NCBI GenBank assembly: GCA_051891195.1
Contig: JBJFEZ010000061.1
Location: 1 to 64,000, forward strand
Reading direction: 5' to 3'
DNA from: CAG-273 sp051891195
Lineage (GTDB): Bacteria > Bacillota > Clostridia > TANB77 > CAG-508
DNA: 64,000 bases
A program made the translations under genes and the position numbers. The number at the start of each line of letters is the position of its first letter. Positions within the stretch are counted from its first letter, which is position 1. The notes below the pieces were generated by a model that worked only from the letters and a program-made list of their open reading frames with translations, had not been told where the DNA came from and made no database searches. Of the stretch, positions 42,663 through 51,458 are shown in pieces.

Positions 42663-42971
42663 CTATATTAATTTTAATATGTCTTCTTTTGGTTGTACAC
42701 CTATTGTTCTTCCTGTTTCTTTTCCATTTTTTATAACTAAAAATGTTGGAATTGTCATTACTTCATACTTTTCTGCTAATTCTTGATTTTCATCTATATT
42801 TACTTTACATACTTTTACCTTATCTCCCATAGTTTCTGCAATATTATCTACTACTGGTGACATCATTCTACAAGGTCCACACCAACTTGCCCAAAAGTCT
42901 ATTAATACTGGTTTTTCTGATTGTAATACCTCCATTTCAAAATTTTCATTGTTTAATTCTGTTATATTCAT
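42663..42971 (-). CDS. trxA: thioredoxin
   Basis: A 102-residue dithiol oxidoreductase. The active site is FWASWCGPCRMMSP, with the conserved VCKVNIDENQ, the cis-proline turn MTIPTFLVIK and the closing GVQPKEDILKLI. Length is typical. It lies 30 bases after the thioredoxin reductase gene in the same direction, so the pair forms a redox operon. Confidence 0.96.
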   Translation of the reverse strand: MNITELNNENFEMEVLQSEKPVLIDFWASWCGPCRMMSPVVDNIAETMGDKVKVCKVNIDENQELAEKYEVMTIPTFLVIKNGKETGRTIGVQPKEDILKLI

Positions 42972-43001
42972 AACTATTCTCCTTTCATTTTATTATATTA
43001 A

Positions 43002-43844
43002 TTATTTAAGTACTGCCAAACCTGCCTTAGTGCCTTCATATACTGCTTTAGATATTTGTAATAGTCCTCCTGTACAGTCTCCACAAGCAAATAGTCCAGG
43101 TACCGTTGTTTCCATATTTTCATTTACAACAATGCTGTTATTTTCAATTCTTGCACCAATTTTTCTTGCCAAGTCATTACTTGAAGCAGTTCCCAGAGCT
43201 ATAAAAAGCCCATTTAAAAATTGTTTAGTATTATCTTCAAATTCTACTTCTTGTAGCTTAGTATCTCCTCTAAATTCTCGTATTTTTTTAGTATTTACTT
43301 TTATATTATCACTTCTATTTTCTACTATTTGTTCTCCATTTGTAAATACTGTTACTGAATTTGCTACAGGTTCTAATGCTTGTAATTCGTGAATAGCATA
43401 GTTGCCATTTCCTAAAACAGCTACATCTTTTCCTTTATAAAAAAATGCATCACATACAGCACAATAGCTTACTCCTTTTCCTTCAAATTCTTTTACACCT
43501 TTTATATTAGGAGTATTTCTGTTAGTTCCTGTAGCTAATATTACAGCTTTTGCTTTATATTTTGAATTGACTGTTTCTACCTCAAAATACTCTTGTTTTT
43601 CCACAGCAAGCACTTCATCTTCTACTACTTCTATTTCCAAATTTTCAGCCTGCTTCAATCCATTTATATAAAGCTCTTTGCCAGAAATTCCTTTAGGAAA
43701 TCCATAATAATTTTCTATTGTTTTTACAGTATCTAATGTTCCACCCCTTTTTGATATAATTAAAACTGATAAATTTCTTCTTTTAGCATAAATAGCTGCA
43801 GATACTCCTGCTGGTCCTCCTCCTATTACAATTACGTCATACAT
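43002..43844 (-). CDS. trxB: thioredoxin reductase-like flavoprotein
   Basis: A 280-residue FAD/NAD(P)H oxidoreductase that should reduce the adjacent thioredoxin. FAD-binding VIGGGPAGVSAAIYAKRR lies at the N terminus, the redox pair is SYCAVCDAFF, the NAD(P)-binding site VAVLGNGNYAI and the second FAD motif GLFACGDCTGG. It is somewhat shorter than standard TrxB (about 305-320), and the nucleotide loop GNGNYA differs from the usual GGGDSA, so NADPH versus NADH or ferredoxin use is uncertain. Confidence 0.9.
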   Translation of the reverse strand: MYDVIVIGGGPAGVSAAIYAKRRNLSVLIISKRGGTLDTVKTIENYYGFPKGISGKELYINGLKQAENLEIEVVEDEVLAVEKQEYFEVETVNSKYKAKAVILATGTNRNTPNIKGVKEFEGKGVSYCAVCDAFFYKGKDVAVLGNGNYAIHELQALEPVANSVTVFTNGEQIVENRSDNIKVNTKKIREFRGDTKLQEVEFEDNTKQFLNGLFIALGTASSNDLARKIGARIENNSIVVNENMETTVPGLFACGDCTGGLLQISKAVYEGTKAGLAVLK

Positions 43845-44021
43845 ACTCTATCACCTTCTTTTTTTCAATTTATATTATTTTATTTAAGATTTTAATTATT
43901 ATACTTTTTATTAACTTATTTAAGAATATCATATAAATTTTGAAAAGTACATATTCTTTTAAAATAAAATTTATTTACTTTTATATAAAAATTTGATAAT
44001 ATATTTAAGAGGAGATTTGTT

Positions 44022-44576
44022 ATGAATGAAGCTATAGTAAAAAATAAAAAAGTAAAATTAAACCGCTTTCAGTTATATATATTATATTTCTTTTTATTTT
44101 CATTTATTGGTTGGCTTATGGAAACACTATTTGCTATATATAATTTAGGGCATTTTGTTAAACGTGGCTTTTTATATGGTCCTATTTGTCCTATTTATGG
44201 TTATGGAGCTTTAATGCTTATTTTATTTTTAAATAAATATAAAAAAAATAATTTTAAGCTTTTTATATATTCTGCTATTATTTTTTCCGCCTTTGAATAT
44301 GTTGTTAGTTATGGTTTAGATGCATTATTTGCAATGCATTGGTGGGATTATACAAATGAATTTTTTAATTTAAATGGTCGCATTAGCATTTTTTATTCCT
44401 TTGCTTGGGGAATTATTGCAATTTTATTTATAAACCATATATATCCATTTTTTAAGAAAAAAGTTAATATACTATTGTCTAAAACTAATTATATTATTCA
44501 AGTTATTTTAGTAAATACATTACTTGTTATATTTATTGTAGATACAGCAGCATCTTGTATTCGTTACCTAACATAG
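44022..44576 (+). CDS. putative ABC-transporter type IV-like membrane protein
   Basis: A 184-residue protein with five predicted membrane helices and the family start FSFIGWLMETLF followed by KRGFLYGPICPIYGYGALM, the conserved pattern of the CmpB/ABC-transporter type IV membrane family of Firmicutes. WWDYTNEFFNLNGRISIFYS is another conserved block. Start at 44022 behind AGGAGA. No partner ATPase gene is adjacent; function is not established. Confidence 0.8.
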   Translation: MNEAIVKNKKVKLNRFQLYILYFFLFSFIGWLMETLFAIYNLGHFVKRGFLYGPICPIYGYGALMLILFLNKYKKNNFKLFIYSAIIFSAFEYVVSYGLDALFAMHWWDYTNEFFNLNGRISIFYSFAWGIIAILFINHIYPFFKKKVNILLSKTNYIIQVILVNTLLVIFIVDTAASCIRYLT

Positions 44577-44583
44577 CTAAAAT

Positions 44584-44612
44584 TTGAATATTATTGTGGT
44601 TTGTGATATAAT
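44584..44612 (+). promoter_or_regulatory. promoter of the gene at 44655-44828
   Basis: TTGAAT (44584-44589), 17-base spacer, TATAAT (44607-44612). Confidence 0.65.
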
Positions 44613-44654
44613 ATATATTACAAATATATTTTTATTTGAAGGGAGTCCTTAATT

Positions 44655-44828
44655 ATGTTGTTGAACTACTTGCGGCAAATCGCTACAGTGGCAGCTAGTA
44701 TTATAGGAATAATAGGAATCATTGCACTTTTTTCTAAAAACGGTTTCTTAGAAAAATTATTTGGCATTGTATGTATACTTATTTGCATCGCTTTCTTTTC
44801 TATTATTCTTCAGCTTTTCTCTTATTAA
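44655..44828 (+). CDS. 57-residue hydrophobic membrane peptide, codon-atypical
   Basis: A small gene with its own promoter, an AGGGAG ribosome site and a terminator. After a short basic start (MLLNYLRQIATVAASI) come two hydrophobic segments (IIGIIGIIALF and LFGIVCILICIAFFSIILQL), so it is a membrane peptide. Codons are richer in C and G than usual here, and codon 7 is CGG (followed by CAA, not A). That is one of only three unshifted in-frame CGG codons I found. No family is recognised; small toxin or membrane-stress peptide are possible. Confidence 0.55.
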   Translation: MLLNYLRQIATVAASIIGIIGIIALFSKNGFLEKLFGIVCILICIAFFSIILQLFSY

Positions 44829-44842
44829 GGCACATATCTCTC

Positions 44843-44875
44843 AAAAAGAGGTTCTTGTAATAAGAACCTTTTTTT
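44843..44875. terminator. terminator after the gene at 44655-44828
   Basis: Arms AGGTTCTT (44849-44856) and AAGAACCT (44862-44869), flanked by A and T runs; also lies at the end of the convergent methyltransferase gene. Confidence 0.8.
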
Positions 44876-44879
44876 GCTA

Positions 44880-45470
44880 TCATTTTTTAATTTTAGATAT
44901 AGCAAGGCCATCCCCTACTTCTAAAATTTCAGTTTCCATTTGTTCATTATTTGAAATTTCTGCAATATATTCCCTTAAATTTCTTACAGCTGTTCTTTGC
45001 TTGTGTTTGTTATAGTCACTCATAACATATCCTTTATATAGCACATTATCTGCTATAATTACTCCACCTTTTTTTATCATTCTTAATGCTTGATTTAAGA
45101 AAAATGGATATTTACCTTTTGCCGCATCTATAAATACTATATCATATTCTTGATTTAGTGTTGGTAAAATCTCCACTGCATCGCCTTCATATATATTTAT
45201 TTTTTCTTCTACCTCTGCCTTTTTTATATTCTCTTTTGCCTGTTTTACTCTTTCTTCATCTCTTTCAATAGTATCTATTTTTCCATTTGGCTCCAAATAC
45301 TCAGAAAAGCAAATTGCAGAATATCCAACTGCTGTTCCTATTTCTAATATTCTTTTAGGCTTTGCTTGAGATAATATTTTTGATATTACTTCTAATGTGT
45401 CATCCATTATAATTGGAACTTTATCTTCTAAAGCTTTTTGTTTAATTTTCTCAAGTTCTATTTTATTCAT
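44880..45470 (-). CDS. O-methyltransferase family protein (TrmR/YrrM-like)
   Basis: A 196-residue SAM-dependent methyltransferase of the catechol-O-methyltransferase-like family. Motifs are RILEIGTAVGYSAICF for SAM binding, IDTIERDEER, DIVFIDAAKGKYPFFL for metal and catalysis, and VIIADNVLYKG. In Firmicutes close relatives (TrmR) methylate 5-hydroxyuridine in the tRNA anticodon loop. It lies 75 bases downstream of typA on the same strand. Substrate assignment is inference. Confidence 0.85.
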   Translation of the reverse strand: MNKIELEKIKQKALEDKVPIIMDDTLEVISKILSQAKPKRILEIGTAVGYSAICFSEYLEPNGKIDTIERDEERVKQAKENIKKAEVEEKINIYEGDAVEILPTLNQEYDIVFIDAAKGKYPFFLNQALRMIKKGGVIIADNVLYKGYVMSDYNKHKQRTAVRNLREYIAEISNNEQMETEILEVGDGLAISKIKK

Positions 45471-45544
45471 TTTTACTAATCTTCCTTAATATTATTTTTT
45501 TCAAAGAATGGGCGATTAATTAACCGCCCTTTGTATATAAGTTT

Positions 45545-47368
45545 TTATTCAGCTGAATTTCTTCTTGCCATTCTTTCTCTTGTTTTGTTATCTAGTATTT
45601 TCTTTCTTAAACGAATATTTTTTGGTGTTATTTCAACTAGTTCATCTTCTTCTATAAATTCTATAGCTTTTTCTAATGACATTTGAATAGGTGGTACTAA
45701 ACGAAGTGCTTCGTCAGAACCTGAAGCTCTAGTATTAGTTAAGTGCTTTTCTTTACATACATTTATAGAAATATCTTCATTTCTAGAGTTAATTCCTACT
45801 ATCATTCCTTCATATACTTCTACGCCAGCACCAATTAATAACTCTCCTCTTTCTTGTGCATTATATAGTCCATAAGTAATAGATGTTCCAGCTTCAAATG
45901 CTACTAAAACTCCTCTTGTTCTTGCTTGAATTTCACCTTTATATGGCTCGTAACTATCAAAAATACTATTCATAGTTCCTTCACCTTTTGTGTCTGTTAA
46001 GAACTCTGTACGGTAACCAATTAATCCTCTTGCTGGAATTTTAAATTCTACTTTTGTATGTCCTGCTTCTGCCGGTTCCATATTAACCATTTCAGCTTTT
46101 CTTCTACCTAATTTTTCAATAACATTTCCTATACAGTCATCTGGTACATTTACAACAAGTCTTTCTATTGGTTCACATTTAACCCCATCAATTTCTTTAA
46201 TAATAACTTTTGGACGAGATACTAATAGTTCAAAACCTTCTCTTCTCATTGTTTCTATTAATACAGATAAGTGTAACTCTCCACGTCCACAAACTTCAAA
46301 ACTGTCTGGTGTATCTGTTTCTTTTACACGTAAGCTTACATTTCTTTCTAATTCTTTAAATAATCTATCACGAATATGTCTAGATGTAACAAATTGTCCT
46401 TCTTTTCCTGCTAGAGGTCCATTATTTACGCTAAATGTCATAGATACTGTTGGTTCATCAATATCAACAAATTCTATTTTTTCTGGGTTATTTACATCAC
46501 ATACTGTTTCTCCAATGTTAATATCGCTAATTCCAGAAATACATAATATATCTCCTACTCCTACTTCTTCTACTTCTGTTCTTTTTAATCCTTGATAAGT
46601 AAATAATTTTGCTATTTTTCCCTGAGCTATTTTACCATCTTTTTTGCATACTGCTACACTTTGACCTGCTTTAACAGTTCCACGTTCCACTCTACCTACC
46701 GCAAGTCTTCCTAAATAATCATCATAATCAATATTAGAAACTAATAGTTGCATTGTTCCATCTTGTTCACAAGCTGGTGGATTTATATTTTTGATTATTG
46801 TATCAAAAATACAAGTTACATTATCACTTTCTTCTTGTAAATTCATTTTAGCAATGCCATTTTTAGCTGATGCATATACAACAGGAAAATCTAGTTGTTC
46901 ATCATTAGCATCAAGCTCAATAAATAGTTCTAATACTTTGTCTACTACTTTTAATGGATCTGCTCCTGGTCTGTCAATTTTATTTATAACAACTATTGGT
47001 TTTAAATTTAATGCTAAAGATTTTTTTAAAACTTCTCTTGTTTGTGGCATTGGTCCTTCAAAAGCATCAACTAATAAAAGTACACCATCTACCATTTTTA
47101 ATACACGTTCTACTTCTCCACCAAAATCTGCGTGTCCTGGTGTATCTACAATATTTATTTTTGTTCCATTATACATAACTGATGTGTTTTTAGAAAGAAT
47201 AGTAATACCTCTTTCTTTTTCAATATCTCCTGAATCCATTACTCTTTCTGATACTTGTTCATTTTCTCTAAATACATGGCTTTGTCTTAAAAGAGCATCA
47301 ACTAAGGTTGTTTTTCCGTGGTCTACGTGTGCAATTATTGCTATATTTCTAATATTTTGATTGTTCAT
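45545..47368 (-). CDS. typA: ribosome-associated GTPase TypA/BipA
   Basis: A 607-residue translational GTPase involved in 50S assembly and stress adaptation. The G motifs are AHVDHGKTT (G1), DTPGHADFGGE (G3) and INKIDRPGAD (G4). The EF-G-like domains follow (RLAVGRVERGTVKAGQ; GRGELHLSVLIETMRREGFE), and the TypA-specific C-terminal domain contains GTSITYGLYNAQERG. Complete and of usual length. It starts 43 bases downstream of plsC, same strand. Confidence 0.97.
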   Translation of the reverse strand: MNNQNIRNIAIIAHVDHGKTTLVDALLRQSHVFRENEQVSERVMDSGDIEKERGITILSKNTSVMYNGTKINIVDTPGHADFGGEVERVLKMVDGVLLLVDAFEGPMPQTREVLKKSLALNLKPIVVINKIDRPGADPLKVVDKVLELFIELDANDEQLDFPVVYASAKNGIAKMNLQEESDNVTCIFDTIIKNINPPACEQDGTMQLLVSNIDYDDYLGRLAVGRVERGTVKAGQSVAVCKKDGKIAQGKIAKLFTYQGLKRTEVEEVGVGDILCISGISDINIGETVCDVNNPEKIEFVDIDEPTVSMTFSVNNGPLAGKEGQFVTSRHIRDRLFKELERNVSLRVKETDTPDSFEVCGRGELHLSVLIETMRREGFELLVSRPKVIIKEIDGVKCEPIERLVVNVPDDCIGNVIEKLGRRKAEMVNMEPAEAGHTKVEFKIPARGLIGYRTEFLTDTKGEGTMNSIFDSYEPYKGEIQARTRGVLVAFEAGTSITYGLYNAQERGELLIGAGVEVYEGMIVGINSRNEDISINVCKEKHLTNTRASGSDEALRLVPPIQMSLEKAIEFIEEDELVEITPKNIRLRKKILDNKTRERMARRNSAE

Positions 47369-47411
47369 TTTTTATTACCTCTTAATTTAAAAATAACGTT
47401 CCTATTATACT

Positions 47412-47999
47412 CTATATTTTTTCTTTTGTCAACATAATAATGTTATCCATTATGTCTTTGCTAACTTTATCTAAAACTTCTTTTTCTGGTTTTGCAGTTT
47501 TAAATTCACTATAGTCTAATGGCTTTCCATAGTTTAAAGTTACTTTATGAAATGGCTTCATTGTTCCTTGAATTCCAACAGGTATTACTGGTACTCCTGT
47601 CTTTAAAGCTAAAAATGCAGCTCCATTTTGTGCTTTTCCATTCTTCTCCATTCCATTTCTTGTTCCTTCTGGGAAAAGAGTTAATATTTGTCCTTCTTTT
47701 AATACTTTTAAAGAAAATTTTATAGACTCTAAGTCTTTTTTTCCTCTTTTTACTGGAAACACACAGCATTGTTTTGCAAACCATTTAATAAAATTATTTT
47801 TAAATAATTCTTCCTTTGCCATAATGTAATTTAACCTTTTAGTGGAAGCAACTAAAATGGGAGGATCCCAATTTGACCTATGGTTTGCACACATAATATA
47901 TGCTCCTTCTTTTGCTATGTTTTCTTCTCCTACTTTTTTTACTCTAAAAACAATTAAATTAAATATTCTTAATAATGCAACAACTATTTTTCTAACCAT
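47412..47999 (-). CDS. plsC: 1-acyl-sn-glycerol-3-phosphate acyltransferase
   Basis: A 195-residue acyltransferase that makes phosphatidic acid at the inner membrane face. The catalytic HX4D motif is CANHRSNWDPPIL and the acceptor motif LFPEGTRNGM; VPVIPVGIQGT is the fourth block. The N-terminal helix (KIVVALLRIFNLIVF) is the membrane anchor. Upstream of typA. Confidence 0.92.
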   Translation of the reverse strand: MVRKIVVALLRIFNLIVFRVKKVGEENIAKEGAYIMCANHRSNWDPPILVASTKRLNYIMAKEELFKNNFIKWFAKQCCVFPVKRGKKDLESIKFSLKVLKEGQILTLFPEGTRNGMEKNGKAQNGAAFLALKTGVPVIPVGIQGTMKPFHKVTLNYGKPLDYSEFKTAKPEKEVLDKVSKDIMDNIIMLTKEKI

Positions 48000-48024
48000 T
48001 GATTTATATCCTTTCTATTTTAAG

Positions 48025-48048
48025 CAAAAAAACGCTTTTGTAGCGTTT
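48025..48048 (-). terminator. terminator of the XRE-family gene
   Basis: Arms AAACGCT (48030-48036) and AGCGTTT (48042-48048) with a T run on the minus strand. Confidence 0.7.
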
Positions 48049-48150
48049 ATTCTTGTTTTTTGATATCTGCTACTAACATATGATATTATATAACAGTTAT
48101 CAAATTTTGTCTATTATTTTTGGTTTAAATATAGTTACAGTATTTGATTT

Positions 48151-48441
48151 TTATATTTGTTTTATTTCTTCAAGAGGAACTACTCTTATTGTATATCCCA
48201 TAGGATATAATAACTTTATAAGAGTACTAGTCTGTGGAGAATTAACACATCTTTCAATTCTAGCAATAACAGGTTGCTTAATTCCACTTTTCTTACTTAA
48301 CTCTCTTTGAGTAAGTTTATTTTTCTTTCTAGCTTCAATAGTTGCTCGTATTATGTCCATTTCAAGTTTAATTTCTTCTTCTTCTGGTGTAATATTTAAT
48401 TCCTGCTCAAATTCATTCCATTTGGTAAACTTTTCACTCAT
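48151..48441 (-). CDS. XRE-family antitoxin-like regulator
   Basis: A 96-residue protein with a C-terminal helix-turn-helix domain (NKLTQRELSKKSGIKQPVIA, RIERCVNSPQTSTL) and an N-terminal helix; it resembles HigA-type antitoxins (IIRATIEARKKNKLTQREL). Start at 48441 because GAAGGAG lies upstream. There is no neighbouring toxin gene on either side. A palindrome in its promoter suggests autoregulation. Confidence 0.75.
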   Translation of the reverse strand: MSEKFTKWNEFEQELNITPEEEEIKLEMDIIRATIEARKKNKLTQRELSKKSGIKQPVIARIERCVNSPQTSTLIKLLYPMGYTIRVVPLEEIKQI

Positions 48442-48515
48442 TTCATTCACTCCTTCTTCTATAATCTTCAAATATCATATATCGTACATATAGTATCTCC
48501 TCTTATATTATATTT

Positions 48516-48545
48516 ATGATAACATATTAGTTATCGTATTGTCAA
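48516..48545 (-). promoter_or_regulatory. promoter and operator of the XRE-family gene
   Basis: TTGACA (48545-48540) and a TATCAT-like -10 enclose the perfect inverted repeat GATAAC-N6-GTTATC (48518-48535), placed to block RNA polymerase: probable autoregulatory operator. Confidence 0.6.
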
Positions 48546-48702
48546 TGTTTTTATTTTCAATTCATATCTTTTTGGGATTTTTTACAGAATATTTGAAAAA
48601 AAATAAAATGAATAGAATAAAATAATAATTATTATTTTAATAGCTTTTATATTATTAGTCAATAAAAATCGTTAGACAAATTTCTACAAAATTTTACAAC
48701 TA

Positions 48703-48736
48703 AAAAAGAATGCTGTTATTTAGCATTCTTTTTTTG
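48703..48736. terminator. terminator of the polysaccharide operon
   Basis: Thirteen-base arms (48703-48715 and 48723-48736) with A/T runs, just past the end of the LCP gene. Confidence 0.8.
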
Positions 48737-48749
48737 CTTTATTCCAATG

Positions 48750-50225
48750 TTATTCTCCTAATATTTCATTAATTTTTTCTTTAGCTGCATTTACAGATGT
48801 AGAACTAGGAATCATTGTATATAGTAGTTGACTACCCATAGAATAAGTAGGATTACTTGCTCCTGTTCCTGTTAAGCTATTTGTTTTAATTGTCCACGAA
48901 GACATACTGTTTATTTGGTCTTTTACTAATTTGCTTATATCATCTTGGTCAATATTTGTTTGAAAACTACCTTTTAAAGAGTCTAAAATACTTGTATATT
49001 TTGTTAGTATTGTAGTACTATTTAATACTTTTTTCATTATAGCTTCAATTACAGCTTGTTGATTTTTTATTCTTTGATTGTCTCCATCTGCAAAAGAATA
49101 TCTTTCTCTACTAAAAGCTAACGCTTCTTCTCCATTTAAATGATTATATCCTTTTTCAAAATGATGTCTTTGTGCAGTAAAATTATAGTCTGAGTAAACA
49201 TCTATACCACCTAAAGTATCTACTAATTTAATAACAGTTGTAAAATTAACCCTTACATAATAGTTTATTTCAGTATCTAGTAAATCTTCTACTGTTGAAA
49301 CAGTTTCGTTTATTCCATAAATTCCAGAGTGTGTTAATTTGTCTTTAGCTTGTTTACTGTGTAATGTAACATAATAATCTCTAGGAATTGATGTTAGTAA
49401 AACTGTATGTGTTTTAGTATTTATAGTTGCTAAAATATTTGCATCACTTCTTGATACATTACTAATGTTTCCTGTTGTATCTATTCCGCTTATATATACG
49501 TTAAATATTCCACTTTCAACACTATACTTTGAATTAGTGTTTTCTACTTTTGAAGAAACTTGTAATTCGTGTTTTTCTGTATATAGAATTTTAGTTTTTC
49601 CCTTAAATTCTTTAATTTCATCACTAAGCATACTGTATTGTGTTGCACTTACCAATATAACATCAATTTTATTTTCTAGTAATTCATTTCCTAAGTTTGT
49701 TAGATTGTCCACTGTATTAAATGTTACACTTACTTTTTGTTCTATTTTTGTTTTTACATCTTCTTCTACTTGGAACATATATACTTCTTCGTTCTTAATG
49801 TCTTCTATTTTTTCATAACTACTATCTTTTCTTACAACTACATAATATTCATCTGTTTCTTTTACTTCTTGTAATATATTACCCAAAAAGCCTATAGTTG
49901 CTAATGCGTAGTTAGTTGCATATGCATATATTCCTGAAACAAATAATATAATTATAAAGCAAAATATAGTTAGTTTATATGTTCTATGCCTTTTTAACAG
50001 TCCTATTATCATAGCTAAAGTAAATATTATTTCTGCTATTGTAAATATAGCAATTACCCAACCTGGTAGCAAATTTAATTTTAATATTGAAATATAAAAA
50101 ATTATTGTAATTACAAAAAATGCAAATGCAATTACTTTTAAAAAAGCATCTAAAGTTTTATTTCTTTTTTTTCTCCTTCTTGAAGTGTTACCTTCTTGAG
50201 TTTTCATTCTTTTACCTTCGCTCAT
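48750..50225 (-). CDS. LytR-CpsA-Psr (LCP) family cell-wall glycopolymer ligase
   Basis: LCP enzymes attach finished capsule or teichoic-type polymers from a lipid carrier to peptidoglycan. The 491-residue protein has a basic cytosolic start, three hydrophobic helices (about 25-110) and a long extracytoplasmic part. The catalytic LCP domain begins at VSRSDANILATINTKTHT, with the conserved arginine in SIPRDYYV, then LGGIDVYSDYNF and NGEEALAFSRERYSFADGD with further phosphate-binding arginines. As last gene of the operon it fits attachment of the polymer made by the upstream genes. Confidence 0.93.
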   Translation of the reverse strand: MSEGKRMKTQEGNTSRRRKKRNKTLDAFLKVIAFAFFVITIIFYISILKLNLLPGWVIAIFTIAEIIFTLAMIIGLLKRHRTYKLTIFCFIIILFVSGIYAYATNYALATIGFLGNILQEVKETDEYYVVVRKDSSYEKIEDIKNEEVYMFQVEEDVKTKIEQKVSVTFNTVDNLTNLGNELLENKIDVILVSATQYSMLSDEIKEFKGKTKILYTEKHELQVSSKVENTNSKYSVESGIFNVYISGIDTTGNISNVSRSDANILATINTKTHTVLLTSIPRDYYVTLHSKQAKDKLTHSGIYGINETVSTVEDLLDTEINYYVRVNFTTVIKLVDTLGGIDVYSDYNFTAQRHHFEKGYNHLNGEEALAFSRERYSFADGDNQRIKNQQAVIEAIMKKVLNSTTILTKYTSILDSLKGSFQTNIDQDDISKLVKDQINSMSSWTIKTNSLTGTGASNPTYSMGSQLLYTMIPSSTSVNAAKEKINEILGE

Positions 50226-50244
50226 TTTTCCTCCTTTTTATTAG

Positions 50245-51357
50245 TTATTTCTCTATTAACTTCATATATATTTCTTTCATATATTCTACATTGTCTAACC
50301 AATTATAATTTTCAACAACTCTTTTTCTAGCATTTTTTCCAAATCTTATTCTTAATTCTTTATCTCTTAAGAGCTTTTCTATATTAGTTGCTATTTGATC
50401 AATATTTTTTCTTTCTATAATATATCCAGTTTCATTGTTTACCATTACTTCTGAAAATCCGTCAACATCTGTTGCGATTATTGGAAGTTCACAGGCCATT
50501 GCTTCTACTACAGCAACTCCAAAACTTTCACTATTTAGAATACTTGTAGCACAAAACACATCAAGTTCACTTAGTTTTTCAGGTACTATATCATTTGGTA
50601 TTGCTCCCATAAAAAAAACTTGTTTGCTTAAATTGTTTCGCTTAACTAAATTTTCGAGCTCTTCTCTCTGGTTTCCTTTTCCATATATATATAACTTTAT
50701 AGAATCAGCCAATGATTTTTCTCCATTTGTGTTTAGCTTATCTATTAACTTTTTTACTCCTAGTATTAAATATTCTATTCCATATTTTTTTTCTAATTTT
50801 TTTATATTTCCGATATTAAAATCATTATCCTCTCTTTTACATTCACGCTTTTTAAATTTTTCTATGTCAACACCGAATGGTGTAATAAAAATTTCTTTTT
50901 TTAAGTTTGGAAATTGCCTTTTTAATTCGTTAGCCATTACATTACTAGTAGAAGCTATAAGGTCTGCTTTCATCACATTTTTTTCTAAAATTCTCCTTTT
51001 TATTTTAGATTCATTAGGAAAATCATAAACATCACTCCCCCATATAGATAGCAATATAGGTTTTGTATTTGAAATTCTAGCTAAAGTACCATAGCCACTT
51101 GCATAATGTACATTTACTATGTTTGGATTTATATTTTTATATATTTTTTTTAATTGAACCATATTTAAATAATATCCCACTGGAGCTTTATATTTTAATT
51201 CATGTAATATTACTTCCTGCTTAATATTATCAATATTAGGCTTATGATTTCTACAATAAACAAGGTGTACTTCAAATTCATCTGATAATGAATTCACCCA
51301 TTTAACAGTATGAATACTATTTGCTGCTGATATAAACATTACTTTAATTTTTTCCAT
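50245..51357 (-). CDS. family 4 glycosyltransferase
   Basis: A GT-B glycosyltransferase of about 370 residues that adds one sugar to the repeat unit. The start MEKIKVMFISAANSIHTVKW resembles typical GT4 N termini; the donor-binding part has ITPFGVDIEKF, NILVFMGAIP-like FFMGAIPNDIVPEKLSELDV, and the EX7E motif ESFGVAVVEAMACELPIIAT. An ATG at 51462 overlapping the previous stop (ATGA) would add 35 residues (IKPFIGIKIIYIKINKERKK...) that do not look like a GT; either start is possible, the downstream one having no strong ribosome site. Confidence 0.85.
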   Translation of the reverse strand: MEKIKVMFISAANSIHTVKWVNSLSDEFEVHLVYCRNHKPNIDNIKQEVILHELKYKAPVGYYLNMVQLKKIYKNINPNIVNVHYASGYGTLARISNTKPILLSIWGSDVYDFPNESKIKRRILEKNVMKADLIASTSNVMANELKRQFPNLKKEIFITPFGVDIEKFKKRECKREDNDFNIGNIKKLEKKYGIEYLILGVKKLIDKLNTNGEKSLADSIKLYIYGKGNQREELENLVKRNNLSKQVFFMGAIPNDIVPEKLSELDVFCATSILNSESFGVAVVEAMACELPIIATDVDGFSEVMVNNETGYIIERKNIDQIATNIEKLLRDKELRIRFGKNARKRVVENYNWLDNVEYMKEIYMKLIEK

Positions 51358-51458
51358 TCGTTTCTTGTCGTATAATAACTTAAGTATATTATACTCCCCT
51401 TTCTTTCTTTCTTTATTTATTTTTATATATATAATTTTAATACCAATGAATGGTTTTA

